Positions 17,718 to 30,200 of a DNA stretch of 64,000 bases are shown piece after piece. The position numbers and the translations under genes were made by a program. The stretch is from assembly GCA_023398295.1 (NCBI GenBank), contig JAEWSL010000013.1, positions 62,001 through 126,000 of the forward strand. Direction: 5' to 3'. The stretch comes from Elusimicrobiota bacterium (GTDB lineage Bacteria; Elusimicrobiota; Elusimicrobia; Elusimicrobiales; Elusimicrobiaceae). The number at the start of each line of letters is the position of its first letter. Positions within the stretch are counted from its first letter, which is position 1. Below the pieces are notes generated by a model. It made no database searches. It saw only the letters and a program-made list of their open reading frames with translations, and was not told the DNA's origin.

Positions 17718-18824
17718 ATGAAATTCCTTATCCTCCCAAACAGTTTTAAGGGCACTTTAAGCGCAAGCGCTTTTTGCAGAATTGCGCAGAAAATTATGCC
17801 CGGCTCCGTCTGCCGCCCCGTAAGCGACGGCGGCGACGGCGCGCTTGAAGTGTTTTCCTCCCTCTACAAAGACGCAAAGATGCTGCATGTGAAAGCTTTG
17901 GACGCTTTGGGCAGAAATAAAAGAGCGCCCTTTCTTTTCCTTAAATCAAAGAAAACCGCCGTTTTGGAATGCGCTAAAATTACCCCTCTTGCCGGCCTTA
18001 AAAAAAACGAGCTTGATATTATCAACGCAACTTCTTTCGGCATAGGACAAGTTATAAAAGCATCCGTTAAAAAAGGCGCGCGCAATTTTTTTATCGGTTT
18101 GGGCGGAGTGGCTTTTAACGACGCGGGAGCTGGTATGGCCCAAGCGCTGGGCTTTGCGCTGCTTGACGCAAAAAACAAACCCTTAAAACGCGGGGCGGGC
18201 GCGCTGGACGGCTTAAAAAAAATCGCGCGCGCAAAAGCAAAAACCTTTCCAAAAGACCTTAAATTTTTTGCTCTTTGCGATGTTAAAAACCCGCTGCTCG
18301 GGCCGCAGGGTTCCGCCGCCGTATACGGCCCCCAAAAAGGAGCTTCTAAACAAGACATAATATTTCTTGAGCGGGTTTTAACGCATCTGAGCAAAACAGT
18401 AAAAAGGGATTTAGGCGTAAACATAAACTGCCGCCGCTGCGGGGCAAGCGGCGCTTTAGGCGCGGGGCTTAAAGGTTTTTTGAACGCAAAACTTTTGGAC
18501 GGGGCCTCAACTATTTTACGGCAAAGCGGGGCGGAGCAGAAAATAAAGGAGGCCTCTTACGTCATTGCCGCGGAAGGCAAACTTGACAGGCTTACTTTTT
18601 ACGGCAAAGCGCCGCAGCGCGTCTGCGCTATGGCCGTTAAACACAAAAAACCGGTTATTTTTATTTGCGCCGTAAACGAGATAAAAGACAAAGCTCTCCT
18701 CAAAAAATACAATATCGTAAAAGTAATTGAACTTTGCCGTCTTGCAAAAAATGAACGGGATTGCAAAGATAACGCCGCAAAATATCTGAAAGAGGCCTTA
18801 AAAAAAGTTCGCCGCGAATTTTAG
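17718..18824 (+). CDS. Glycerate kinase (GarK/GlxK family)
   Basis: The 368-residue protein starts MKFLILPNSFKGTLSA and has PVSDGGDGALEV near 36, FFIGLGGVAFNDAGAGMAQALGF near 118 and GASGALGAGLKGFLNAKLLDGA near 245. These are the signatures of the type found in E. coli GarK and GlxK, which phosphorylate D-glycerate to 2- or 3-phosphoglycerate. The pattern and length fit well. It lies in the run with rbfA and nrnA; the biological link is unclear. Its TAG stop lies just before the -10-like TAAAAT of rbfA. Confidence 0.9.
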   Translation: MKFLILPNSFKGTLSASAFCRIAQKIMPGSVCRPVSDGGDGALEVFSSLYKDAKMLHVKALDALGRNKRAPFLFLKSKKTAVLECAKITPLAGLKKNELDIINATSFGIGQVIKASVKKGARNFFIGLGGVAFNDAGAGMAQALGFALLDAKNKPLKRGAGALDGLKKIARAKAKTFPKDLKFFALCDVKNPLLGPQGSAAVYGPQKGASKQDIIFLERVLTHLSKTVKRDLGVNINCRRCGASGALGAGLKGFLNAKLLDGASTILRQSGAEQKIKEASYVIAAEGKLDRLTFYGKAPQRVCAMAVKHKKPVIFICAVNEIKDKALLKKYNIVKVIELCRLAKNERDCKDNAAKYLKEALKKVRREF

Positions 18825-18838
18825 TAAAATATATATAT

Positions 18839-19198
18839 ATGATAGAGAGAATAAAAAGACTTGAGCCTCTTTTTCTTGAAGAGCTAAACACGCTTATTAC
18901 CCGTAAGACGGCAAGCGGCGCTTTCAGCGGTTTTATAACCATTACCGCCATACATATGACAAAAGATTTAATGCACGCAAAAGTTTTTTATTCCGTCTTT
19001 GGCAGCAACGCCGACAGAAAAAACGCCCAAAACGTTCTTGACTCCTTAAAAAGCGAAATCGGCCCCGCCTTAAGAAAAAGAATACATATTAAAAGGCTGC
19101 CTTCTTTTACTTTTGAATTTGACGATACTCCCCAAAAAGCCTCTAAAGTGGAGAAAATTTTTGCCGCCATAGAAAAAGAAAATGATAAAACAAAATAA
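18839..19198 (+). CDS. rbfA: Ribosome-binding factor A
   Basis: The 119-residue protein has the KH-like fold pattern of RbfA: RIKRLEPLFLEELNTLI at the N-terminus, FITITAIHMTKDLMHAKVFYSVFG in the middle, and RIHIKRLPSFTFEFDDTPQKASKVEKIF near the end. It assists 30S subunit maturation and cold adaptation. The order rbfA-nrnA-truB-ribF is a common bacterial translation cluster. The ATG follows TAAAAT by 8 nt and no Shine-Dalgarno is visible. It overlaps nrnA by 17 bp. Confidence 0.93.
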   Translation: MIERIKRLEPLFLEELNTLITRKTASGAFSGFITITAIHMTKDLMHAKVFYSVFGSNADRKNAQNVLDSLKSEIGPALRKRIHIKRLPSFTFEFDDTPQKASKVEKIFAAIEKENDKTK

Positions 19199-20177
19199 TC
19201 CTCCGCAGATATTTAAGAATATATCCCAGGCCTTAAAAAACGGCAAGAAATTTTTTGTAGCCGGACATAAAAACCCCGACGGGGATTCTTTGGGCTCCAC
19301 TTTGGCAGTCTGCTCTTTGTTAAGAAGGCTCGGCAAAGAAGTTTACGCATATAGCCACGATAAGCCGGGGGAAGATTTGTTTTTTATGCCCGGACTTAAT
19401 GCCATCAATTTCGGCGTTTTGCCAAAAGAAAAAGATTTTGACGCTCTTGTTCTTTTAGAATGCTCCGATAAAAAACGCGGCGGCAATCTTGATTCTCTTT
19501 TCAAAACGGCAAAAACCGTGGTCAATATTGATCACCACCCCACCGGCGAAACTTACGGCACGATAAATTATATAGAACCCAAAGCCTCTTCCACCGCGGA
19601 AATTATAACGCAGATCTTTCAGTATATGGATATCCCCCCCACTAAAGACGAGGCCACCTGCCTTTACGTCGGCGTCGCAACTGATACGGGACGTTTTTTA
19701 CATTCCAACACAACCCCAAAAAGCATGAGCGCGGCGGCTTATCTTCTTGCCTGCGGAGCCGATATTAAGACGGTAAATACTGTAATTTACAATACAAAGC
19801 CTTATAAAGAATTAAAACTGCTCGGCCGCGCGCTTGAAAAGATGGAGCTCACCTGTAAAAATAAAATAGCCGTTATTATGCTTGAAGAAAAAGATTTCAA
19901 AACCCTTAAAGTAAACCCGAAACATACTCAGGGCATCGTAAGCCAGCCTATTATGATACCGTCGGTGGAAGTTTCCCTCCTGCTGAGGCAGGAGTCGGGG
20001 GAAATTGCAGCCAATCTGCGCTCTAAAGGCACCCTTGACGTAAGCCGCGTTGCCCAAGCTTTCGGCGGGGGCGGACACGCAAGGGCCGCCGGTTTCAGGA
20101 TAAAAGACGGCGAAATTAAAGCTGTCGCGAAAGAAACAATAAAAATTTTAGCTGCCCTGCTGCGCAAAAACAAATGA
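19182..20177 (+). CDS. nrnA: DHH-family phosphoesterase, NrnA-like
   Basis: The 331-residue protein has the DHH/DHHA1 layout: AGHKNPDGDSLGS (H29, D33, D35), the middle aspartate in LLECSD near residue 95, the DHH triad D117-H118-H119 in NIDHHPTG, and the DHHA1 glycine motif AFGGGGHARAAGF near 297. NrnA degrades nanoRNA and dephosphorylates pAp. It is regularly placed between rbfA and truB, as here. The truB start overlaps its stop by 4 bp. Confidence 0.93.
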   Translation: MIKQNNPPQIFKNISQALKNGKKFFVAGHKNPDGDSLGSTLAVCSLLRRLGKEVYAYSHDKPGEDLFFMPGLNAINFGVLPKEKDFDALVLLECSDKKRGGNLDSLFKTAKTVVNIDHHPTGETYGTINYIEPKASSTAEIITQIFQYMDIPPTKDEATCLYVGVATDTGRFLHSNTTPKSMSAAAYLLACGADIKTVNTVIYNTKPYKELKLLGRALEKMELTCKNKIAVIMLEEKDFKTLKVNPKHTQGIVSQPIMIPSVEVSLLLRQESGEIAANLRSKGTLDVSRVAQAFGGGGHARAAGFRIKDGEIKAVAKETIKILAALLRKNK

Positions 20178-20857
20178 ACGAAAACGGCTCCCTTCTGCTT
20201 ATTGACAAACCCGCAGGCTGGACTTCCTTTGACGTCGTGGCTTATATGCGCGGCCTTCTGAGGGCCTCCAAAACCGGCCACTGCGGCACGCTGGACCCTT
20301 TGGCAAGCGGCCTTCTTATTTTACTGTTTGGCAAAGCCACAAAATTGCAAAAAAATTATCTGCACCTGCCTAAAATTTACGAAGGGCAAATACTGCTCGG
20401 CGTGGAAACAGATTCCTGGGATATGGAAGGTAAAATAATAAAAGAGCAAACCCCGCCGGAAATTACCCCGAAAGCCCTGCAAAAAGCGATAGCCGAACTG
20501 ACGGGAGAAATAACGCAGCCAGTGCCCTATTTCAGCGCAAAAAAGGTAAACGGCAAAAAAATGTACGCCGCGGCAAGACAAGGCGTTTTTATTGAAAAGC
20601 AAACCGTCGTTACCGTAGAAAAATGGCAAAAAGCCGACTTAAAAGATAATATAATAGATTTTGAGGTTTGCTGCTCAAGCGGCACTTACGTGCGTTCCCT
20701 TGCTTATATGCTGGGACAAAAGCTGGGCGCGGCGGCCTGTCTTAAGACTTTGCGCCGCACGCAGATAGGCCCTTTTAACGTTAAAGATGCATTGCCGCTT
20801 GAAAAAGCAAAAACAATGAATAGAGAGGAGGCCGAAAAATGGCTAAAAACCTTATAA
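20174..20857 (+). CDS. truB: tRNA pseudouridine-55 synthase
   Basis: The 227-residue enzyme makes pseudouridine at position 55 of the tRNA T-loop. The catalytic aspartate is D41 in GHCGTLDPLASGLL. KIYEGQILLGVETDSWDMEG, PVPYFSAKKVNGKKMYAAAR and CSSGTYVRSLAYMLG follow in family order. It is shorter than E. coli TruB because the C-terminal PUA domain is reduced or absent, as in many bacteria. It overlaps nrnA by 4 bp and ribF by 19 bp. Confidence 0.95.
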   Translation: MNENGSLLLIDKPAGWTSFDVVAYMRGLLRASKTGHCGTLDPLASGLLILLFGKATKLQKNYLHLPKIYEGQILLGVETDSWDMEGKIIKEQTPPEITPKALQKAIAELTGEITQPVPYFSAKKVNGKKMYAAARQGVFIEKQTVVTVEKWQKADLKDNIIDFEVCCSSGTYVRSLAYMLGQKLGAAACLKTLRRTQIGPFNVKDALPLEKAKTMNREEAEKWLKTL

Positions 20858-21720
20858 CCGTAGGCGCTTTTGACGGCCTCCACAAAGGACATAAGTTTTT
20901 GCTTGACGCGCTTTGCGCTTTGGCGCGCAAAAATAATTTGCGGCCTTTGGCTTTGGTTTTTGTAATCCCGCCGCGCGTGGCTTTAAGTAAGATAAAACAA
21001 AACACTCTTTTAACTCTTCCAAAAGAAAAATTCGCCCTCTTTAAGAAATATCCTCAAATTAAAGTTAAAAAAATATCCTTTTTTGACGTCTGCAACCGTC
21101 CCTGCGGCGATTTTTTTAATTCCCTGCTTAAAGATTATAATATGGGCGGATTTCTAGCCGGAAGGGATTTTGCCTTCGGCAAAAACAGAAAAGGCGATTT
21201 TAAGTTTCTTACAGACGCTTGCGCAAAAAAAGGGCTGGTTTTTTGCCGGGCTGATTTTCTTAAAAGCGGGAAATTAAAAATATCTTCCTCTTTGGCGCGC
21301 AAACATATTTTAGAGGGCGACGTTAAAGGCGCGGCAAAATTGCTGGGGCGCGCCTATCAGATAAGCGGCCGCGTTATACACGGGCAAAGGCTTGGCAGGA
21401 AGATGGGGTTTCCCACGGCAAATTTGGAAATTGAAGAGCATAAAATTTTGCCGCGCGGCGTCTTTGCCGTTGAAGTTTTCTTAGGCAAAGAGCGCATGCG
21501 CGGCATTTGTAATATAGGCGTGAGGCCCACCGTATCCTTAGACGGGCGCCCTTGCGTAGAAGTGCATATTCTTGACTTTAACCGCGACATTTACGGCAAG
21601 AAACTAACGGTAAATTTTATTTCCAAAATACGGAAAGAAAAACATTTCCATACGCTGGGCGAACTTATCCAACAGATAAACAAAGACGCCGCGCGCGCTT
21701 ACAAAGACGTCCCGCTTTAA
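20839..21720 (+). CDS. ribF: Bifunctional riboflavin kinase/FAD synthetase
   Basis: The 293-residue protein makes FMN and then FAD from riboflavin. The N-terminal FAD synthetase domain shows VGAFDGLHKGHKFLL (8-22) and GGFLAGRDFAFGKNRKGD. The C-terminal riboflavin kinase domain has GRVIHGQRLGRKMGFPTANL near residue 178, RGVFAVEV and CNIGVRPTVS. Flavin supply fits the ThyX and flavodiiron proteins in this window. GAGGAGG before the ATG supports translation from inside the end of truB. Confidence 0.95.
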   Translation: MAKNLITVGAFDGLHKGHKFLLDALCALARKNNLRPLALVFVIPPRVALSKIKQNTLLTLPKEKFALFKKYPQIKVKKISFFDVCNRPCGDFFNSLLKDYNMGGFLAGRDFAFGKNRKGDFKFLTDACAKKGLVFCRADFLKSGKLKISSSLARKHILEGDVKGAAKLLGRAYQISGRVIHGQRLGRKMGFPTANLEIEEHKILPRGVFAVEVFLGKERMRGICNIGVRPTVSLDGRPCVEVHILDFNRDIYGKKLTVNFISKIRKEKHFHTLGELIQQINKDAARAYKDVPL

Positions 21721-21793
21721 TCTGTAAACGCCGTTTGTCTTCCCCGCCATATTAAACTGGCGCGCCGTTCTATTATTATGATAAAATTTTTAT

Positions 21794-22204
21794 ATGAGCA
21801 AAAGACGCCTCGCCAGAGAATACGCCCTTCAAACCCTTTATTTCAGCGACAGCGGCAAACTGTCCGCCCAGGACAGCTGCCTGTTCGCCAATAATTTTTT
21901 TAACAATCTTGAAAAAGATTCTTTTGCGTTCTGCAAAGACCTTGTGCAGGGCACAAACGCAAACCTTAAGGAAATTGATAAAATTGTGGCTTTATACGCA
22001 AAGAACTGGTCGCTTTCAAGAATGTCGGCGGTGGACCGCGCCATTCTGCGCATGGCCACCTACGAGATAGTATTCAGCGCGGATAAAACGCCCGTTCCCG
22101 CCGTTATTGACGAGGCTATTGAACTTGCAAAAAAATATTCTACCGAAAACTCCGGAAAATTTATAAACGGTCTTTTAGACCAAATCAAAAAAGAACGTAA
22201 ATAA
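21794..22204 (+). CDS. nusB: Transcription antitermination factor NusB
   Basis: The 136-residue all-helical protein begins SKRRLAREYALQTLYFSD and ends with SRMSAVDRAILRMATYEIVF and VIDEAIELAKKYSTENSGKFINGLLDQI, the standard NusB pattern. It binds boxA RNA with NusE to promote rRNA antitermination. An extended -10 (TGATAAAAT, 21779-21787) ends 6 nt before the ATG, and no Shine-Dalgarno is present, so its transcript may be leaderless. ligA follows 6 bp later. Confidence 0.95.
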   Translation: MSKRRLAREYALQTLYFSDSGKLSAQDSCLFANNFFNNLEKDSFAFCKDLVQGTNANLKEIDKIVALYAKNWSLSRMSAVDRAILRMATYEIVFSADKTPVPAVIDEAIELAKKYSTENSGKFINGLLDQIKKERK

Positions 22205-24187
<1,983 letters not shown>

Positions 24188-24218
24188 CTTCTCGGCTTAA
24201 TTTACGTCCGTAAAAAAA

Positions 24219-24245
24219 GGCCTTCGTTTAACGAAGGCCTTTTTT
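24219..24245 (+). terminator. Intrinsic terminator after ligA
   Basis: GGCCTTCG (24219-24226) and CGAAGGCC (24232-24239) form a perfect stem with a 5-nt loop, followed by six T. The A-run before the stem makes it potentially bidirectional. Confidence 0.9.
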
Positions 24246-24282
24246 ATAAAATCGGTTCAAGCGCGGGTTTTAGTTTCTTAAA

Positions 24283-24353
24283 AGCGGGCGAAGAGAATCG
24301 AACTCTCGTCTCAACCTTGGCAAGGTCGCGTTCTACCATTGAACCACGCCCGC
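24283..24353 (-). tRNA. tRNA-Gly (GCC anticodon)
   Basis: Read on the minus strand, the acceptor arms GCGGGCG and CGCCCGC pair fully, the D-arm is GTTC...GAAC, the anticodon stem-loop is CGACC TTGCCAA GGTTG with anticodon GCC, and the T-arm carries TTCGATT. It is 71 nt with discriminator T and no encoded CCA. It lies in the gap between ligA and an unknown membrane-anchored gene. Confidence 0.95.
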
Positions 24354-24398
24354 AGAACATCTTATAAATATATTATAACATATTAGCCGTTTTGGCGT

Positions 24399-25172
24399 CT
24401 ATTTGGCGCTTTGTCCGCCGTAAATTACGGAGGCAGCCTGTTTTGTTTCAGGTTTGGATAATAAGAAATTTTTAAGCGTTTCGTTTTTCAATAATTCTTT
24501 AAGATATAAATTTTCTTCAGCGAGGGCTTTTGTTTCTTTGGGGTTATCTATAAAATACTTTGCCGCGCGCGTCATAAGCAAATTATTTATTAAAGAACTG
24601 TTTAGAATTGCCGTTAAAACAGTTTCGTTTTCCAAAACATTTATCACCACTGGATTTGTAAAAAAGTTTTCAACGGCGTAATCCTGCTGGGCAAGCATGT
24701 CAACCGCGGGGAAAGCGGTTTCCGTCAGGTTTTTGACGTTTTTTCTGCCCATAAAAGAAGAAATTACCGTTTCGTTATTAAAAATAACTTCTATAACCTG
24801 CGGATTTTTAAGGTTGTCCCCCACGGTGTTCATAAGGCTCCACGGGGTGGAGCCTACCCTCTGTAAATCCTCTTTGCTAAGGCGCGTTATGTTATAAAGA
24901 TTAACGGCTATTACCGGTTTGCCGTACTCGGCGTACATATCGGCGCGCGCGGGCGTGCTTATGTTTGCGGGAAGATTTGTTTTTATCTCTTCGGGGAAAT
25001 CGGTAATTTCGGCCTTGTCGTTTGTAAAATCCTGCAGACGGTCCGGCGTTATGGCAAGCTGCGGGTTATTGGCTCTTTTTACATAAAGGCTTACCGGCGC
25101 GGCCACAACGGTCAAAGCAAATAAAAACAACATAAAATACACTAAGTTTTTGCTTTTTTCTTCCTGTTTCAT
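24399..25172 (-). CDS. Membrane-anchored protein of unknown function
   Basis: The 257-residue product has one N-terminal membrane helix (about residues 10-28, VYFMLFLFALTVVAAPVSLYV) after a charged cytoplasmic start. A mostly helical exported domain follows, rich in N, E, L and T, with repeated short motifs such as NETV, NVLENETVLTAILN and LKNETLKNFLL. I recognise no family. An extended -10 (TGTTAAAAT on the minus strand, ending at 25179) lies 6 nt before the ATG without a Shine-Dalgarno. Divergent from yjbQ. Confidence 0.6.
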   Translation of the reverse strand: MKQEEKSKNLVYFMLFLFALTVVAAPVSLYVKRANNPQLAITPDRLQDFTNDKAEITDFPEEIKTNLPANISTPARADMYAEYGKPVIAVNLYNITRLSKEDLQRVGSTPWSLMNTVGDNLKNPQVIEVIFNNETVISSFMGRKNVKNLTETAFPAVDMLAQQDYAVENFFTNPVVINVLENETVLTAILNSSLINNLLMTRAAKYFIDNPKETKALAEENLYLKELLKNETLKNFLLSKPETKQAASVIYGGQSAK

Positions 25173-25222
25173 AAGAATATTTTAACATAAATTTACCTCT
25201 TAAATATGCTATGATTTTTTAT

Positions 25223-25639
25223 ATGAAGTCTTACAGCGAATATCTTACCGTAAACACCGAAGAACGCCGTCAAATCAGAAACATCACGCGGCCTGTGCGC
25301 GAAGCTTTGGCGAAAAGCGGCGTTAAAGAGGGGCTTTGCCTCGTCAACGCCATGCATATAACGGCAAGCGTGTTTATAAATGACAATGAAAGCGGCCTTC
25401 ACGAAGATTTTTTGAAATGGACCGAAAGCCTTGCCCCCTACAACCCTAAGGGTTATCGCCATAACCTTACCGGCGAAGATAACGGCGACGCCCACTTAAA
25501 ACGCACAATTATGGGCAGAGAGGTCGTCGTAGCCGTAACAAAAGGAGAACTTGATTTCGGCCCGTGGGAAAATATTTTTTACGGCGAGTTTGACGGACAA
25601 AGAAGCAAAAGAATCTTAATTAAGATAATAGGGGAATAA
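25223..25639 (+). CDS. YjbQ/UPF0047 family protein
   Basis: The 138-residue protein has [43 protein letters not shown] and [44 protein letters not shown]. The HxT, NENE-like and D-x2-GxWxxIF-x2-EFDG-x-R patterns define UPF0047 (YjbQ), some members of which show weak thiamine-phosphate synthase activity. The start at 25223 matches the family; the ATG at 25211 lies within the -10-like TGCTATGAT that ends 7 nt upstream. The next gene starts immediately after its stop. Confidence 0.9.
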   Translation: MKSYSEYLTVNTEERRQIRNITRPVREALAKSGVKEGLCLVNAMHITASVFINDNESGLHEDFLKWTESLAPYNPKGYRHNLTGEDNGDAHLKRTIMGREVVVAVTKGELDFGPWENIFYGEFDGQRSKRILIKIIGE

Positions 25640-26050
25640 ATGAAGCGCAAAGTTTACTATTACGATACCGACTGCGGCGGAGTTGTTTATCACGCAAATT
25701 ATCTTAATTTTTTTGAAGAAGCCCGCACCGAAGAACTTGAAAAAATCGGGCTTTCTGTTAACGACCTAAAAAAAGAAGACTGCTTTTTTGTCGTAAACCA
25801 TCAGGAAATTTTTTACAGATATCCGGCCTTTTACGGCGATATTTTAGATATAGAAGCCAAAGTGGTAGAATTAAGCGCCGTACGTATGGTGTTTGAATAC
25901 CATATAAAAAATCAAGAAGGCAGGCTTACTACGGAGGGGACGACTTCTTTAGTCTGCATCGGCAAAGACGGGCATCCGCACGCGTGGCCGGAGTATTTTG
26001 CCAAAAAAATCCCCGTAAGCCCCGCGGCGATAAAAACAGGGAGGAAGTAA
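25640..26050 (+). CDS. Acyl-CoA thioesterase, YbgC/4HBT type
   Basis: The 136-residue hotdog-fold protein contains YYDTDCGGVVYHANYLNFFEEARTEEL near the N-terminus, the signature of YbgC-type thioesterases with the catalytic aspartate in YDTD. RYPAFYGDILDIEAKV follows as usual. In proteobacteria YbgC is linked to the Tol-Pal system and phospholipid metabolism; here no tol genes adjoin. It sits between yjbQ and a small lipoprotein gene with 0 and 2 bp gaps, so the three are likely one transcript. Confidence 0.92.
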   Translation: MKRKVYYYDTDCGGVVYHANYLNFFEEARTEELEKIGLSVNDLKKEDCFFVVNHQEIFYRYPAFYGDILDIEAKVVELSAVRMVFEYHIKNQEGRLTTEGTTSLVCIGKDGHPHAWPEYFAKKIPVSPAAIKTGRK

Positions 26051-26052
26051 AA

Positions 26053-26478
26053 ATGAAGAAAACTTTTTTAATTATTTGTTCCGTTTTGCTTTTGTGCGCC
26101 TGCGCGGCAATAGATGATAAAATGTCTTTTAAGTTCGCGATACCGGAAACCGACGACGACGCTTTAGGTTTTCAAAAATCTGCGCTGTCCTACGAGCTTT
26201 ATTCCTGGAAAACCGGCCCCGAATGGGCGTTTTCTTTATTTGAAAACGGCTCGCGCCTTACGGCCTCTTTCAAGAGCATCAGCGCCGGCGATGACGTTAT
26301 TATCGGCCCCGAGCAGCTTATGCAGGATATTTTGGCCCTGCCTCAAAATACAAAAATTTATTGGAACTTAAAACGCATAAAAGGCTTCAAACTGCCGCCG
26401 CAGGATTTATTAAATAAAATAGTGCTTGAAGCAAAAAAAAGCGGTATTATAATTGAAGTTATAAACTGGCCTTCTTAA
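26053..26478 (+). CDS. Small lipoprotein of unknown function
   Basis: The 141-residue protein starts MKKTFLIICSVLLLCACAA, a lipoprotein signal peptide with the probable lipobox LCAC (C17 lipidated). The start at 26053 is preferred to the longer frame that overlaps the thioesterase. The mature part includes SFKFAIPETDDDALGFQKSA and IYWNLKRIKGFKLPPQDLLNKIVLEAKKSGI, which I do not recognise. It converges on atpC with a 16-bp gap. Confidence 0.65.
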   Translation: MKKTFLIICSVLLLCACAAIDDKMSFKFAIPETDDDALGFQKSALSYELYSWKTGPEWAFSLFENGSRLTASFKSISAGDDVIIGPEQLMQDILALPQNTKIYWNLKRIKGFKLPPQDLLNKIVLEAKKSGIIIEVINWPS

Positions 26479-26494
26479 AAGATAAAAGCTCCCT

Positions 26495-26911
26495 TTATTT
26501 TCTTTTTCTGTACTGCTTTACTTTAAGCAGAAGGATAGCTTTCTTTAATTCCATTTCGGCAAGGGCCATATCAATATCGGGATCTTTACCCGAAAGGCTG
26601 GTTTTGGCCTGGGCGGCTTTTTGTTTCTCTTCCTCTTCGTTAATTTCTTCGGCGAGGGCGGCGTCCTCGGCAAAGACGCTGACGACATCGCGCGCAATTT
26701 CCGCCAGGCCTCCCATAACGGCAAAGTATTCTTCGTTTCCGCCTTCTTTGTAGCGGAGCACTCCGAAATTAAGTTTTGCAATATACTGTGTATGTCCGGG
26801 CAAAACGCCCATTTCCCCTTCGTAAGCGGGCAAGGCTACAAAATCAACCTGCTTATCTATAACGGGACGCTGCGGCGTTATTATTTGCAATCTTAATTTC
26901 TTTTGAGCCAT
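26495..26911 (-). CDS. atpC: F-type ATP synthase epsilon subunit
   Basis: The 138-residue subunit has LRLQIITPQRPVIDKQVDFVALPAYEGEMGVLPGHTQYIAKLNFGVLRY, the N-terminal beta sandwich, and a C-terminal helical pair. It regulates rotation of the F1 stalk and coupling to the c-ring. It is the last gene of the minus-strand atp operon, 4 bp after atpD. Confidence 0.95.
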   Translation of the reverse strand: MAQKKLRLQIITPQRPVIDKQVDFVALPAYEGEMGVLPGHTQYIAKLNFGVLRYKEGGNEEYFAVMGGLAEIARDVVSVFAEDAALAEEINEEEEKQKAAQAKTSLSGKDPDIDMALAEMELKKAILLLKVKQYRKRK

Positions 26912-26915
26912 AAAA

Positions 26916-29259
<2,344 letters not shown>

Positions 29260-29275
29260 GGCAAGATACCTTTAT

Positions 29276-30199
29276 TTATTTTTTCCTGCTTTCAAGCGCC
29301 TTGACGTAATCGGCTATGCCTTTTTCTAAAGTAAAATCCGGCGCGTAGCCTATCTTTTCAACGGTGGACGAAATATCGGCAAGCGTGCGCATCTGATAGA
29401 AAGAATAAGGATTATCAATATATTCCGTCGTAAGATTTAAGCCCATTTCGTTATTAAGGCATTTTATTATATCGTTAAAATTGCGCGAAATGCCCGTTCC
29501 TACGTTATAAACGCCGCTCTCTTTGGCATTATTAAGCGCGCAGAGATTTGCTTTGATAACATCTTTTATATAAACGAAATCTCTTTCCTGCTCGCCCATC
29601 TTGAAAATTTTAGGATTATGCCCAAGCTTCATTTGATTATAAAGCTGGTACATCATGCTGGCTGTTTTGCCTTTATAATATTCGCCGGGGCCGTAGACGT
29701 TAAAATATCTTAATCCGACTATAATCATATCCTGATTTTCGGAAGCAAATTCTTTTGCCACATTATCCATCATGGCCTTGGAAAACCCGTAAATATTTTC
29801 CGGCGCGGGGGTTTGGGTTATTTTCATAGGGCACTCGCCGTTGCCGTAAGTGGCCGCAGAAGAGGCGTAAATAACCTTTTTTATTTCATTTTCTGCCGCG
29901 TAATTTAAGATATTGCGGAAAGCCTCCACATTGGCTTCCATCATAAGGCGCTGGTCGTGTACGTCGGTGTCGGTTATGGCGGCTTCGTGGAAAATAGCGT
30001 CAAAATAATCGTCTGCGGGCAGTTCTTCATAAACGTCGGCCGTGTAAATATCCCCCTTAAAGCCGAGCAGATTTTTGAAATTGCCGCTTGAAAAATCATC
30101 TATCACGGCAACGCTGTTGCCCTGTTTTTCAAGTTCCAGGGCGATATTGCTGCCTACAAAACCCGCCCCGCCCGTAACTAAATATTTTTTTTGTGCCAT
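29276..30199 (-). CDS. ADP-glyceromanno-heptose 6-epimerase-like NAD-dependent epimerase
   Basis: This 307-residue short-chain dehydrogenase has the NAD-binding GGAGFVG (10-16), IFHEAAITDTD (69-79), YASSAATYGNGE (111-122), catalytic Y137 and K141 (YGFSK), and RYFNVYGPGEYYKGKTASM followed by PKIFKMGEQERDFVYIKDV. The HEAA, ATYG and KGxxAS patterns are those of HldD/RfaD, which makes ADP-L-glycero-beta-D-manno-heptose for LPS inner core. Other UDP-sugar epimerases are possible. It sits between atpA (1-bp gap) and atpG (16-bp gap) inside the atp operon, which is unusual. Confidence 0.82.
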   Translation of the reverse strand: MAQKKYLVTGGAGFVGSNIALELEKQGNSVAVIDDFSSGNFKNLLGFKGDIYTADVYEELPADDYFDAIFHEAAITDTDVHDQRLMMEANVEAFRNILNYAAENEIKKVIYASSAATYGNGECPMKITQTPAPENIYGFSKAMMDNVAKEFASENQDMIIVGLRYFNVYGPGEYYKGKTASMMYQLYNQMKLGHNPKIFKMGEQERDFVYIKDVIKANLCALNNAKESGVYNVGTGISRNFNDIIKCLNNEMGLNLTTEYIDNPYSFYQMRTLADISSTVEKIGYAPDFTLEKGIADYVKALESRKK

Positions 30200-30200
30200 C

